A stretch of DNA of 64,000 bases from Actinokineospora xionganensis (GCF_014323725.1 NZ_JABVED010000006.1:248001-312000); one strand, 5' to 3'. Counted from the stretch's first letter, positions 26,952 to 38,320 are shown. Numbers and translations are program-made. Notes: generated by a model not told the origin, from the letters alone.

Positions 26952-27119
26952 TCAGTCTTTCTTCGCCGCGACGGTTCGGCGTCGGTGCGAGTGCAGCAGC
27001 AACGCGCCGGTGATGAGCAGTGCGATGCCCAGCGCCAGCCACCAGCCGATGTCGGCGCCGGTCACCGCGAGTCCGGTGCCACCACCGATGACGGCACCTC
27101 CGCCTGGAGCTCGGTACAC
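26952..27119 (-). CDS. Tiny LAVTG-type surface-anchor peptide
   Basis: A GTG start seven bases after GGGAGG makes this 55-residue ORF credible. It consists of a Gly-rich stretch, LAVTG (17-21), a hydrophobic helix (24-43: DIGWWLALGIALLITGALLL), then HRRR and a basic tail, the complete three-part layout of a sortase or exosortase sorting signal. LAxTG is the motif of class E sortases in actinobacteria. It follows the anchored protein gene by 17 bp. A mature product of about 20 residues would be remarkably short. Confidence 0.6.
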   Translation of the reverse strand: MYRAPGGGAVIGGGTGLAVTGADIGWWLALGIALLITGALLLHSHRRRTVAAKKD

Positions 27120-27136
27120 GCTCGGACCTCCCGCCG

Positions 27137-27892
27137 TTATCCGGTGACCAGTGTGCGCCGCTTGCGGATCACGCTGAAGCCGACCGGGATCGCGACCGCG
27201 CCCAGCAGGCCCAGGCCGATCCACAGACCCGCGCCGGACGCCATCGGGATCGGCGGGGCCGCCGGTCCACAGGTGGCGCTGCTGATGATCACATCACCGG
27301 AGATGATCGGCGTGTTGGCCCTGATGTGGATCGCGTTGACGGTCAGGCTGCCGTCGCCGTTCACGATCTGCTCGTTGAGGGTGATCGACAGCACCGGCGG
27401 GGGCACCGGGCCCGGCGGGACGGCGATCACGGTGTTCGGTGGTGGGTTGGCGGGCAGGGACTGCCCGTTGAAGGTGCCGTTGACAATCGAGGTGGATCCG
27501 GTGTTGCCGCCCTGGGTGGCGTCACAGGCAGCTTCGACGAGGCCGATCGAGCCTGAGAAGCCGCCCAGACTGAGGGCGACGTTCGCGACCGAGGCCTCGC
27601 TGTGCACGCCGCCGGTGGCGTCGTCACGGATGGCCTCGCTCGTCGCCACACCCGCGGTGAGCACGTTCGGGATGCTGACGCTCGCCACTTCCGCCGTGGT
27701 CGGTCCGTCAGTGTGGGAGGGGGCCAAGGGGCCCACGTTGATCGCCGGACCGCCTACCAAGGTGAGATTCGCCGAGACGACGAAAGCTGATCCGTCACCA
27801 GGAGCGGCCGATGCGGGCAGTGCGCCTACGAGCAGCGCGGCCGCGGCCAGAAGGCCCACCACACCACCGCGACGCACCATGTGCTTGTGCAT
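27137..27892 (-). CDS. Secreted protein with C-terminal sorting-like anchor (choice-of-anchor P-like)
   Basis: The ATG at 27892 follows GGAGG by six bases. The 251-residue protein has a signal peptide (VVGLLAAAALLVGALPASA), a Gly/Ser/Thr-rich beta-type domain starting SANLTLVGGPAINVGPLAPS with two Cys (ACDATQGG, SATCGPAA), a Pro-rich linker, then IPMASG, a membrane helix (about 221-242) and RKRR. The first part resembles actinobacterial choice-of-anchor P proteins. The tail fits an exosortase-type signal, and an exosortase-like gene is divergent from it. Confidence 0.7.
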   Translation of the reverse strand: MHKHMVRRGGVVGLLAAAALLVGALPASAAPGDGSAFVVSANLTLVGGPAINVGPLAPSHTDGPTTAEVASVSIPNVLTAGVATSEAIRDDATGGVHSEASVANVALSLGGFSGSIGLVEAACDATQGGNTGSTSIVNGTFNGQSLPANPPPNTVIAVPPGPVPPPVLSITLNEQIVNGDGSLTVNAIHIRANTPIISGDVIISSATCGPAAPPIPMASGAGLWIGLGLLGAVAIPVGFSVIRKRRTLVTG

Positions 27893-27978
27893 CAAATCCT
27901 CCGATTCGTTTGGGACTCAAGCTCGTCGCCCGGGGCTAATAGCCGAACTCGGGGCAGCGACCGAGCCTGCGCCTTCGT

Positions 27979-28112
27979 ATCGGTGATAACGGCCAAATTG
28001 CGACCATCGAAACGGATCGCTACCCGATCGAGTGATATTTCAACGAATTTCGTACCCCTAGGTGGGGTCAGTCGTTGCGGCAGTGTGCACCTGGACCGGG
28101 TTATCACCCGAT
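27979..28112. promoter_or_regulatory. Motif GTTATCACC(C)GAT upstream of both divergent operons
   Basis: On the minus strand GTTATCACCGAT occupies 27990-27979, 86 nt before the anchor-protein ATG. On the plus strand GTTATCACCCGAT occupies 28100-28112, 82 nt before the exosortase-like GTG. Same relative orientation and nearly the same spacing indicate shared control by one regulator or sigma factor. A palindrome ACCCC-taggt-GGGGT (28054-28068) lies between. The 302-bp region has no gene. Confidence 0.55.
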
Positions 28113-28194
28113 TCGGCGATGAAGTTTGTTCACGAAAGCCCCGATAGTCACATGACGGGTCGGGGACTCGACGCACGAGACGGAGGAGTGCCGG

Positions 28195-28749
28195 GTGGCG
28201 TTCGCAGGGTCTCTACCGGTTACGAACACGCCAAGAACCACTGTCGGATCCCGAATCCTGATCGGTGCGCTCGGGGCTGTCGTCGTGGCGCTGATCGTGA
28301 TGAACCGCGCCTACCGGACCGGCGAAATGGCGTTGGCCAGTGGCATTCTGAGCCTGATCACGTCCTCGGGCGTCTATCTCGCGCCGCAGCGGCAGTCGCT
28401 CTATTTCGGCCTCGGAACCGATCATGCTTTCGGCCTGCAAATGAGCCCGGAATGCACGTCGGCATTCCTCGTGCTGCCGTTGCTCGTCGTCGGCGCGGTA
28501 ATGATCGCGCTCCGGCCGAGAATCGCCGGTCGCGTTCTCGGCGCGCTCGCGATCGCGACGCTCGCGGTGATCCTGGTGAACCAACTCCGGATCCTGACCC
28601 TGGTCGGCCTGATCGACTGGCTGGGCACCGACCGTGGTTACTACTGGGGCCACACCCTGCTCGGATCGATGGTGAGCATCATCGGCGGCGCGGCGGCCCT
28701 GGTGATGTTCGTCTGGCTCGCCACCCGCAAACCCAAGGCGGAACGTTGA
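28195..28749 (+). CDS. Exosortase/archaeosortase family transpeptidase-like membrane protein
   Basis: GTG start seven bases after GGAGGAG. The 184-residue protein has about five membrane helices and the exosortase catalytic pattern: Cys87 in MSPECTSAFLVLP, Arg132 in VNQLRILTLVG and His153 in YYWGHTLLGS. Exosortases cut C-terminal sorting signals and are thought to transfer the protein to a lipid or glycan. The actinobacterial type linked to choice-of-anchor P proteins (XrtP) is the closest description I know. Its stop overlaps the GT2 start (TTGA). Confidence 0.78.
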   Translation: MAFAGSLPVTNTPRTTVGSRILIGALGAVVVALIVMNRAYRTGEMALASGILSLITSSGVYLAPQRQSLYFGLGTDHAFGLQMSPECTSAFLVLPLLVVGAVMIALRPRIAGRVLGALAIATLAVILVNQLRILTLVGLIDWLGTDRGYYWGHTLLGSMVSIIGGAAALVMFVWLATRKPKAER

Positions 28750-30122
28750 ACCTCTCGCTGCTGCTGGGCCTCACCCAGGCGCTCGCGCTGACGATGAGCG
28801 TCGCGTTCGTGACCTACGTGTGCCTCATCGTGGTGCCGTACATGCGGCACAAACCGCTTCCCACGGGCGATCCCGCGCGGCTGGAATGGCACTTCTTCGT
28901 GCCCTGCCGCGACGAGGAGCCGGTCATCGCCGACACGATTGTCTACCTGCGCACCACGTTCCCGCACGCGCACGTCTGGGTCATCGACGACGACTCCGAG
29001 GACGGCACGGCGGCGGTGGTCACCTCCCTGCGCGGCCCCAGGCACGGCGGCAGCGGCGACAAACACCTGCACCTCGTGCAGCGCAGGCGGCCGCTGGCCA
29101 GGACCGGCAAGGGCGACGCGCTCAACGCCGCCTACCGGGCGCTCAAGCACTGGATGGGCAAGCACGCCGACACCGACCGGGCGATCATCGTCGTGGTCGA
29201 CGCCGACGGCAGGCCCGCGGCGAACTGCCTCGAGGTCTGCTCTGCGGGCCACCTCTTCGGCGACGGCCGGGTCGGCGCCGTGCAGGTCGACGTCCGGATG
29301 AGCAACCGGGGGATGCCACCCGCCGAGGGCGGGTTCTTCGCCAAGCGCTTCGGCTCGGCGCTGGTCCGCATGCAGGACCTGGAGTTCCGCAGCGCGATCG
29401 CCGCGATCCAGCTCTCCCGCGGCCACACCGGCACGATCTCCATGGGCGGCAACGGCCAGTTCACCCGACTGTCCGCGTTGGACAGCATCGTCGAGGGCGC
29501 CGGCCCGTGGCGCGGCGCGCTGCTGGAGGACTTCGAGCTCGGCGTGCATCTGCTCACCGTGGGCTGGCACACCGGGTTCACCGTGGACACCCACGTCGAC
29601 CAGGAGGCGCTCTACAGCATGCGCCGGTTCCTCACCCAGCGGACCCGCTGGGGCCAGGGCACCATGCAGTGCTCCCGATACGTCCGGCGCATCTGGGACT
29701 CGCGGCACCTGTCCACCCTGGGCGCCGCCGAGATGCTCTATTACCTGGCGCAGCCGTGGATGCAGCTGCTGGGCACCCTCATCTACCCGATCCCGTTCGT
29801 TCTGTTGGGCTTCCGGGCGGCCGAAGACCCGGTGGCGGTGTGGGAGTGGTTCTCCGGCGGCGCCTGGCTGCTGTTCGCCACGTACGGGTCGTTCGGGCTG
29901 ATGCCCTTCTTGATCTGGGGACCGATCTACCGCAAGAAATGCGAACCGGACAAGAGTTTCCTGCGCGGCGTGGCCTATGGGTTCGGCTACGCGCTGTACA
30001 TCTACACGTTCTACATCACGTCTTGGCGTGCGCTGATCCGGATGATCCGGGGGAACAACGGGTGGACCAAGACCCGGCGCAACACTGAGACGCACACGTC
30101 TGTGGTGGCGCTGGACCACTAG
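28746..30122 (+). CDS. Processive GT2-family membrane glycosyltransferase
   Basis: TTG start overlapping the upstream stop. The 458-residue protein has an N-terminal helix (about 12-32), a GT2 domain with VIDDDSEDG, VVDADG (Asp152/Asp154), SMGGNGQF, LLEDFELG and QRTRWGQG (QxxRW, near residue 298), then C-terminal membrane helices. This is the motif set of cellulose-, chitin- and hyaluronan-synthase-like enzymes. It probably builds and exports a polysaccharide or glycolipid. Coupling to the exosortase-like gene suggests its product may be the attachment target. Confidence 0.82.
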   Translation: MNLSLLLGLTQALALTMSVAFVTYVCLIVVPYMRHKPLPTGDPARLEWHFFVPCRDEEPVIADTIVYLRTTFPHAHVWVIDDDSEDGTAAVVTSLRGPRHGGSGDKHLHLVQRRRPLARTGKGDALNAAYRALKHWMGKHADTDRAIIVVVDADGRPAANCLEVCSAGHLFGDGRVGAVQVDVRMSNRGMPPAEGGFFAKRFGSALVRMQDLEFRSAIAAIQLSRGHTGTISMGGNGQFTRLSALDSIVEGAGPWRGALLEDFELGVHLLTVGWHTGFTVDTHVDQEALYSMRRFLTQRTRWGQGTMQCSRYVRRIWDSRHLSTLGAAEMLYYLAQPWMQLLGTLIYPIPFVLLGFRAAEDPVAVWEWFSGGAWLLFATYGSFGLMPFLIWGPIYRKKCEPDKSFLRGVAYGFGYALYIYTFYITSWRALIRMIRGNNGWTKTRRNTETHTSVVALDH

Positions 30123-30210
30123 GAGCCGCGGTTCTTGTGGCTGGGTGCCTGTTGGGATCGACCCCTTGCGTATCGGGACGGTGGGCGACGTCGCTCAGCA
30201 GACTGTCGGG

Positions 30211-30338
30211 GACCGGGCCGCGGCGTGACGCTGGTGGGCGGGCGTCCGGTTCCGGACAGACCGGGCCGCGGCGTGACGCTGGTGGGCGGGCGTCCGGTTC
30301 CGGACAGACCGGGCCGCGGCGTGGCGCTTGGGGGTGGC
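30211..30338. repeat. 48-bp tandem repeat, 2 exact copies plus a partial third
   Basis: Units begin at 30211, 30259 and 30307 (partial, diverging after about 17 bp). Each full unit contains the palindrome GTCCGG-tt-CCGGAC. The array fills most of the 253-bp gap upstream of dinG. I see no coding evidence in it. Confidence 0.85.
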
Positions 30339-30375
30339 CTCGGCTTGTCAGTACACCCCGGTACCGTCTTGTGCT

Positions 30376-32406
30376 GTGCCGGACAACCTCCCCTCGTTGC
30401 GTGAGCTGCTCGCCGCCGCGGTCACCGCGGTCGGCGGCGCCGAGCGACCGGGGCAGGTGGAGATGGCCGAGGCCGTCGACGCGTCCATTCGGACCGGCGA
30501 CCACCTGGCCGTCCAGGCGGGCACGGGCACCGGCAAGTCCCTGGCCTACCTCGTCCCCGCAGTGCGGCACGCGGTGGCAAACGGCAGCACGGTGGTCATC
30601 TCCACGGCCACCATCGCCCTGCAGCGCCAGCTGGTCGACCGTGACCTTCCTCGACTGACGAAGGCGCTGGCCAAGCCCCTCAAGCGCACGCCGACGTTCG
30701 CCATCCTCAAGGGCAGGCGCAACTACCTGTGCCTGCACCGCCTCGACGGTGGGCCGCAGGACGAGCCCGAGGACCAGGCGCTCTTCGATCCGTTCGCCAT
30801 CTCCCGGCTCGGGCGTGAGGTCACCCGCCTGCGGGAGTGGGTCAGCGACACCGAGACCGGCGACCGCGACGAGTTGGTCCCGGGCGTGTCCGAGCAGGCC
30901 TGGCGGCAGGTGTCGGTGTCGGCGCGGGAGTGTCTCGGGGCCTCGAAGTGTCCGATGGGCACCGACTGCTTCGCCGAGAAGGCGCGCGCGGAGGCCGGTC
31001 GAGCCGACGTCGTGGTCACCAACCACGCGCTGCTCGCCATCGACGCGCTGCAGGGCTACCAGGTGCTGCCCGAGCACGACGTGGTGATCGTCGACGAGGC
31101 CCATGACCTGGTCGACCGGGTCACCTCAGTGGCCACGGGCGAGCTGTCCGCCGCCATGGTCTCCATCGCCTCACGCAGGGTCGGCAGGCTGGTCGAGGAG
31201 GACACGGCCGACCGGCTCAACGAGTGCGGCGACGGCCTGGCAATGCTGCTCGAAGACGTCCCCACCGGCCGTCTCGACAAGATCCCCGAGCCGCTGCGGG
31301 TCACCATCACCGCGATCCGCGACGCCGCCCACCACTGCATCTCCTCGCTGGGCCCCGAGCGCGGGGCCGACGCGGACGTGGTCGCCGCCCGCAAGCTGGC
31401 GATGTCCGTCCTCGAAGAGGTCCACGACAACGCGGTCCGCGTCCTGGAGGCGTTCGACACCGACGACGCCCACCGCCGCGACGTCGTCTGGATCACCGGC
31501 GACTACGGCTCGAACACCCCGCGCCCGCCGACCCTGAAGGTTGCGCCCCTGGGCGTGGCCGGGTTGTTGCGGGAGAAGCTGTTCGGCGAGAACACCACCA
31601 TCCTCACCTCCGCGACGCTCACGTTGGGCGGCAGCTTCGACGCGCTCGCCCGGCAGTGGGGGCTGCCCGGGCAGAGCGCGGGCGAGAAGGTCGACGGCAT
31701 GGCCTCCGAGAAGGAGGTCGCGCCGGACTCGATCCGCTGGACCGGCATCGACGTCGGTTCCCCCTTCGACCACGCGCGCAGCGGCATCCTCTACACCGCC
31801 CGCCACCTGCCCCCTCCCGGCCGCGACGGCCTGCCCGAGGCCTACCTCGAGGAACTGAAGTCTCTGGTGGAGGCTGCGGGCGGGCGCACCCTGGGGTTGT
31901 TCTCGTCGATGCGCGCGGCCAAGAACGCCGCCGCCGAACTGCGAGAGCGGACCGACGTCGAAATCCTGTGCCAGGGCGACGACTCGACGTCGCTGCTGGT
32001 CAAGAAGTTCGCGGAGAACCCGCAGACGTGTCTGTTCGGGACACTGTCGCTGTGGCAGGGCGTCGACGTCCCCGGGCCGTCACTGTCGCTTGTGGTCATG
32101 GACCGCATCCCGTTCCCACGACCGGACGACCCGCTCGCCTCCGCCCGCCAGCGTGCCGTGGAGGCCCGCGGCGGCAACGGTTTCCTCTCCGTCGCCGCCA
32201 CCCACGCGGCGCTGCTCCTCGCGCAGGGCGCGGGCAGGCTGTTGCGCTCCATGGACGACCGCGGCGTCGTCGCGATCCTCGACCCACGCCTCGCCACCGC
32301 GCGCTACGGCGGCTTCCTGCGGGCGTCCCTCCCCCCGTTCTGGCCCACGACCGATGCCGAGGTCGTCCGGGCCGCGCTGCGCAGACTCGACGACGCGGCG
32401 AACTAG
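30376..32406 (+). CDS. dinG: DinG-family ATP-dependent DNA helicase
   Basis: The 676-residue protein starts at GTG with PDNLPSLRELLAAAV. It has a Walker A GTGTGKS (49-55), an Fe-S-cluster Cys set (one near residue 119, then ECLGASKCPMGTDCF near 187-203), VIVDEAHDL (about 236-244) and C-terminal motifs LFGTLSLWQGVDVPG, DRIPFPRP and QGAGRLLRS. XPD-like 5'-3' helicases unwind forked DNA, R-loops or G-quadruplexes. The dinG-pncB neighbourhood matches M. tuberculosis. Confidence 0.92.
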   Translation: MPDNLPSLRELLAAAVTAVGGAERPGQVEMAEAVDASIRTGDHLAVQAGTGTGKSLAYLVPAVRHAVANGSTVVISTATIALQRQLVDRDLPRLTKALAKPLKRTPTFAILKGRRNYLCLHRLDGGPQDEPEDQALFDPFAISRLGREVTRLREWVSDTETGDRDELVPGVSEQAWRQVSVSARECLGASKCPMGTDCFAEKARAEAGRADVVVTNHALLAIDALQGYQVLPEHDVVIVDEAHDLVDRVTSVATGELSAAMVSIASRRVGRLVEEDTADRLNECGDGLAMLLEDVPTGRLDKIPEPLRVTITAIRDAAHHCISSLGPERGADADVVAARKLAMSVLEEVHDNAVRVLEAFDTDDAHRRDVVWITGDYGSNTPRPPTLKVAPLGVAGLLREKLFGENTTILTSATLTLGGSFDALARQWGLPGQSAGEKVDGMASEKEVAPDSIRWTGIDVGSPFDHARSGILYTARHLPPPGRDGLPEAYLEELKSLVEAAGGRTLGLFSSMRAAKNAAAELRERTDVEILCQGDDSTSLLVKKFAENPQTCLFGTLSLWQGVDVPGPSLSLVVMDRIPFPRPDDPLASARQRAVEARGGNGFLSVAATHAALLLAQGAGRLLRSMDDRGVVAILDPRLATARYGGFLRASLPPFWPTTDAEVVRAALRRLDDAAN

Positions 32407-32434
32407 AATTTCCATTTCCACCTTCGGAGGTCGC

Positions 32435-32758
32435 GTGTCAGGCAATCCCGGCGATGCAGGAATCACCGTCGACGACGACGGCGTGCGCAGGCACCTCGCC
32501 GACGGCACCGAAGAGGCCGTGTCCTGGTCCGAGCTGGCGGAGGTCGCGATCCGGACCACGCCCGAGGGACCGTGGAAAGAGGACGTCTTCTTCCTGCTGA
32601 TGCGCGCGGGCGGCGGCGGCTGCGCCGTGCCCGCGGGCGACCCGGCCGCCGACGACCTGATGAGCAGGCTGCAGTCCATGCCGGGCTTCGACAACGACGC
32701 CTTCATCGAGGCCATGACGACCACTGAGGACGGTCTGTTCGTCGTCTGGCAGCGCTGA
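32435..32758 (+). CDS. Hypothetical small acidic protein
   Basis: GTG start four bases after GGAGG, 28 bp after dinG. The 107-residue soluble protein has ITVDDDGVRRHLADGTEEAVSWSEL, a hydrophobic strand with VFFLLM, and PGFDNDAFIEAMTTTEDGLFVVW. The layout resembles small actinobacterial proteins with a PH-like or YcxB-like strand order, but I do not recognise it securely. Probably co-transcribed with dinG. Confidence 0.65.
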   Translation: MSGNPGDAGITVDDDGVRRHLADGTEEAVSWSELAEVAIRTTPEGPWKEDVFFLLMRAGGGGCAVPAGDPAADDLMSRLQSMPGFDNDAFIEAMTTTEDGLFVVWQR

Positions 32759-32761
32759 GGT

Positions 32762-33700
32762 TCAGGGGCGCGGCAGGTCGAACTCCGCGTCCCACAGCAT
32801 CCGGCGGACGAGCACCTCCTCGCCGCCCTCCCGCTCCGCCGCCGCCGCGAGCGCGCGCAGGTCGGCTTCCGCGGTGGTGACCCAGTCCGCGGAGGACGCC
32901 CAGAACCGCTTGATCTCGCCTTCGAGGTGCCTGCGGATCCGCCTGCGCGCGACGAGCAGCACCACCCGACCCAGCCCACGGGCACGCAGCGACAAAGCGC
33001 CATCGAGTTTCCACTCCCTGGCCGACCCGGCGACCTCGGCTTGGGTGGCGCCGCGGAACCGGTTCGCCTGCCCCTTGGCTTCGAGCAGTCCGCCCCCGTT
33101 GCCTGCCAAGGTGCCAAGATCCAGCGTGGCCGACCCCTCCCCCGACCCGCCGAGCAGCTGGGCAAGGCAGCCCGAGCCCACCTCGTCCTTGATCATCGCG
33201 GTCAGGTCCACCCATCCGGCGACCTCGATCCGCGGCAACACCCCACGGCGGAGGTCGACGGTGACGGCCCACCGCCCCCTGTCCTCGCTCACCGTCGCCG
33301 CCATACCGCGCGCGTCGTCCTCTTTGAGAGTCACGAAACAGGTGGACTGCTCGACCCCCACCCGCACCATCGCGTCGTTCCGCCGCTGGTAGTGCGCCGC
33401 CCACTCTTCCTCGGTGTGCCTGCCGCCGCCGAGCGCCGCCATCTCCCGGTCGAACTCGGCCCGGCGAGCCTCGGGCAACTCAAGCTTCGGTGTCTCGATG
33501 GTCACGGAGTACCGCGCGCCTGCCGCCCGATGACGACCCTCGACGAGCGCGAACGCGGGAACAGCGGCCCCGGTGAGCGGGTTGAGCACCGCCCCCGACC
33601 CGTCGAACTCAAGCCGCGCCCACTCGCCGAACAAGGACGGGACCAGCTTCACCACCGGCACGATATCGATCCGCCGCACGGTCCCAGACGTCTTCACCAT
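32762..33700 (-). CDS. Hypothetical protein
   Basis: The 312-residue ORF from the ATG at 33700 has actinobacterial codon use and an even mix of strands and charged helices: VPSLFGEWARLEFDGSG, VTIETPKLELPEARRAEFD, then a domain with DLRRGVLPRIEVAGW and a C-terminal basic/helical region (RVVLLVARRRIRRHLEGEIKRF, WASSADW). No signal peptide. The C-terminal half has an SRPBCC-like strand pattern but no diagnostic motif. Convergent with the gene before it, 3 bp apart. Confidence 0.6.
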   Translation of the reverse strand: MVKTSGTVRRIDIVPVVKLVPSLFGEWARLEFDGSGAVLNPLTGAAVPAFALVEGRHRAAGARYSVTIETPKLELPEARRAEFDREMAALGGGRHTEEEWAAHYQRRNDAMVRVGVEQSTCFVTLKEDDARGMAATVSEDRGRWAVTVDLRRGVLPRIEVAGWVDLTAMIKDEVGSGCLAQLLGGSGEGSATLDLGTLAGNGGGLLEAKGQANRFRGATQAEVAGSAREWKLDGALSLRARGLGRVVLLVARRRIRRHLEGEIKRFWASSADWVTTAEADLRALAAAAEREGGEEVLVRRMLWDAEFDLPRP

Positions 33701-33902
33701 CACGGCCCGGGAGCGTACGCGAGCACCGATCACCTCCGGGGGCGAGATCACGAGTCGCCTGATTAGCACAGCAAGCAAGCAACCGATCGCGCAACGACGG
33801 CCGTCCTTGACACCGCCCGACCAGAACAAGACCATCGTGGATATCGAGGATGAGGTGCGCCCGATCAACCCCAACGGGGGAAAACACAACGGAAAGGGCG
33901 GA

Positions 33903-34249
33903 GTGGGACAGAACCCGCCAATCGCGCAGCATCACGTCTCGTGGACTGCGGTGATCCTCGGTTCAGCAGCACTGGCGGGCGCGTGGGTGCTCACGGTGCC
34001 GATCCTCGGCATGATGCTCATGGCCTCCGACAGCTGCCGCTCCCGAAACGACAAACCCATCTGCGACCCGAGGAACCAAACCCTGGTGCTCGTCTTGCCG
34101 ACGGCAGCCATGGTGGCGGGAGTGCTGCTGATCGCCATAGCCGGCGGCATCGCCGTCCGACACGGCCGAAAGACAGTCCACTGGCAAATCGTGGCCTGGC
34201 TACTCCTGCTCACCGCGTGGATCGCCTCATGCACCATCCTCACAGCCGG

Positions 34250-34253
<4 letters not shown>
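33903..34253 (+). CDS. Small membrane protein
   Basis: GTG start with AAAGG upstream. The 116-residue protein has three predicted membrane helices (VILGSAALAGAWVLTVPILGMMLM, LVLVLPTAAMVAGVLLIAIAGGIAV, IVAWLLLLTAWIASCTIL) and a Cys pair in a loop (SCRSRNDKPICDP). It is not a recognised family. It overlaps the end of the convergent Pth2-like gene by 4 bp. Confidence 0.6.
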
Positions 34254-36336
<2,083 letters not shown>

Positions 36337-36360
36337 TCACCGGGGCGAACCTCACACAAC

Positions 36361-36401
36361 GCGAACGGCCCGGCTCCCTGAGTGGGAACCGGGCCGTTCG
36401 C
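36361..36401 (-). terminator. Terminator hairpin after ctaD
   Basis: Thirteen-bp perfect arms GCGAACGGCCCGG (36361-36373) and CCGGGCCGTTCGC (36389-36401), with additional CTCCC/GGGAA pairing inside. It lies 11 bp past the ctaD stop and upstream of the serB promoter, separating the two units. Confidence 0.75.
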
Positions 36402-36411
36402 GATGCCGAAA

Positions 36412-38187
36412 TCAGTTGGGCTTCAGCGGGTCTTCCTTGTCGATCTCCGGCGGGTTCATCGCCGCGGCAAGCTCCTGGGACGGCGCCGGGATGGCGTGCC
36501 CGTTCTTGTCGTGGCCGATGTTCCGCTCGGCTTCGATGCGCTCCAGCATGTGCGGGTAGTGCAGGTCGAAGGCGGGCCGCTCGGAGCGGATCCTGGGTAG
36601 CTCGGTGAAGTTGTGCCGCGGCGGCGGGGAGCTGGTGGCCCACTCCAGGGAGTTGCCGTAGCCCCACGGGTCGTCCGCGGTGGTGATCTCACCGAAGCGG
36701 TAGGACTTGAAGACGTTCCAGATGAACGGGAGCGTCGACGCGCCCAGGATGTAGGCGCCGATCGTGGAGATCGTGTTCAGCGTGGTGAAGCCGTCGCTGG
36801 CCAGGTAGTCGGCGTACCGACGCGGCATGCCCTCGTTGCCCAGCCAGTGCTGGACGAGGAACGTGCCGTGGAAGCCGAGGAACGTGGTCCAGAAGTGCAG
36901 CTTGCCCAGCGGCTCGTCCAGGAACCGGCCCGTGATCTTCGGGAACCAGAAGTAGATTCCGGCGAAGGTCGCGAACACGATCGTGCCGTAGAGCACGTAG
37001 TGGAAGTGGGCGACGACGAAGTACGTGTCGGACACGTGGAAGTCGATCGCCGGGGCCGCGAGAAGCACGCCGGTGAGACCACCGAAGAGGAACGTCACCA
37101 GGAAGCCGACGCTGAACAGCATCGGCGTCTCGAAGGTGAGCTGCCCCTTCCACATCGTGCCGATCCAGTTGAAGAACTTCACACCGGTCGGGACCGCGAT
37201 GAGGAACGTCATGAACGAGAAGAACGGCAGCAGGACCGCGCCGGTCGCGTACATGTGGTGCGCCCACACCGTCATCGACAGCGCCGCGATACCCAGCGTC
37301 GCGTAGATGAGGGTGCGGTAGCCGAATAGCGGCTTGCGGCTGAAGACCGGGAAGATCTCGGACACGATACCGAAGAACGGCAAGGCGACGATGTAGACCT
37401 CTGGGTGTCCGAAGAACCAGAACAGGTGCTGCCAGAGGATCACGCCACCGTTGGCCGGGTCGAACACGTGGGCCCCGAGCTGGCGGTCGGCGAGCAGGCC
37501 GAACAGCGCGGCGGTGAGGATCGGGAACGCGAGCAGCACCAGGATGCTGGTGATCAGGATGTTCCACACGAAGATGGGCATCCGGAACATGGTCATACCG
37601 GGCGCGCGCAGGCAGACGATCGTGGTGATCATGTTGACCGCGCCGAGGATGGTGCCGAGACCACCGACCGCGAGTCCGACGATCCACAGGTCGGCGCCGA
37701 CGCCGGGTGAGTGGATCTTGTCCGACAGCGGGGTGTAGGCGAACCAGCCGAAGTCGGCCGCGCCACCCGGGGTCAGGAAGCCCGCCATCACGATCAGGCC
37801 GCCGAAGAGGTACAGCCAGTACGAGAAGGCGTTGAGCCTCGGGAACGCCACGTCCGGCGAGCCGATCTGCAGCGGCAGCACGAAGTTCGCGAAGCCGAAG
37901 AGAATCGGCGTCGCGTACAGCAGCAGCATGATCGTGCCGTGCATGGTGAAGAGCTGGTTGTACTGCTCCTGCGACAGGAACTGCTGTCCCGGAACGGCGA
38001 GCTCACTGCGAATCAGCATCGCCATCGCCCCGCCCACCATGAAGAAGGCGAACGACGTGACTAGGTACATGATGCCGATTTGCTTGTGGTCCGTCGTGCG
38101 GAACAACCGCAGCAGGTACGAACCCTTGAGCGTCTCGCGGGCCGGATACGGCCGCGTCGCGATCGGCTGCGGGGCTACTGCAGTCAC
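36412..38187 (-). CDS. ctaD: Cytochrome c oxidase subunit I (aa3-type)
   Basis: Haem-copper core subunit of the terminal oxidase. The GTG at 38187 has AGGAGG five bases upstream and is better than the in-frame ATG at 38220. The 591-residue protein has 12 membrane helices, [29 protein letters not shown] (Cu_B and cross-linked Tyr), WAHHMYATG, and [11 protein letters not shown] (haem ligands). A Pro-rich cytoplasmic tail ends it. A tnpB remnant lies about 130 bp upstream, so its promoter may be affected. Confidence 0.96.
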   Translation of the reverse strand: MTAVAPQPIATRPYPARETLKGSYLLRLFRTTDHKQIGIMYLVTSFAFFMVGGAMAMLIRSELAVPGQQFLSQEQYNQLFTMHGTIMLLLYATPILFGFANFVLPLQIGSPDVAFPRLNAFSYWLYLFGGLIVMAGFLTPGGAADFGWFAYTPLSDKIHSPGVGADLWIVGLAVGGLGTILGAVNMITTIVCLRAPGMTMFRMPIFVWNILITSILVLLAFPILTAALFGLLADRQLGAHVFDPANGGVILWQHLFWFFGHPEVYIVALPFFGIVSEIFPVFSRKPLFGYRTLIYATLGIAALSMTVWAHHMYATGAVLLPFFSFMTFLIAVPTGVKFFNWIGTMWKGQLTFETPMLFSVGFLVTFLFGGLTGVLLAAPAIDFHVSDTYFVVAHFHYVLYGTIVFATFAGIYFWFPKITGRFLDEPLGKLHFWTTFLGFHGTFLVQHWLGNEGMPRRYADYLASDGFTTLNTISTIGAYILGASTLPFIWNVFKSYRFGEITTADDPWGYGNSLEWATSSPPPRHNFTELPRIRSERPAFDLHYPHMLERIEAERNIGHDKNGHAIPAPSQELAAAMNPPEIDKEDPLKPN

Positions 38188-38320
38188 TCCTGCCTCCTGC
38201 GTGCCTCGAGGTGTGAACATGGGTGAGTTCGCCTTGGCGGCGGTTACTCGGGAGGAATCCTAGCCCGCTCCACGAGGCGTGGCGCGCCTGGGTTGGGCCC
38301 CTGTGACGTGGTACTCGCCA

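Noticed and set aside
30135-30658. Frames reading the 48-bp repeat as 16-residue peptide repeats
   Set aside because: A 48-bp unit keeps any frame open, so the repeat peptides on both strands are expected. They overlap dinG, whose start is well placed at 30376.
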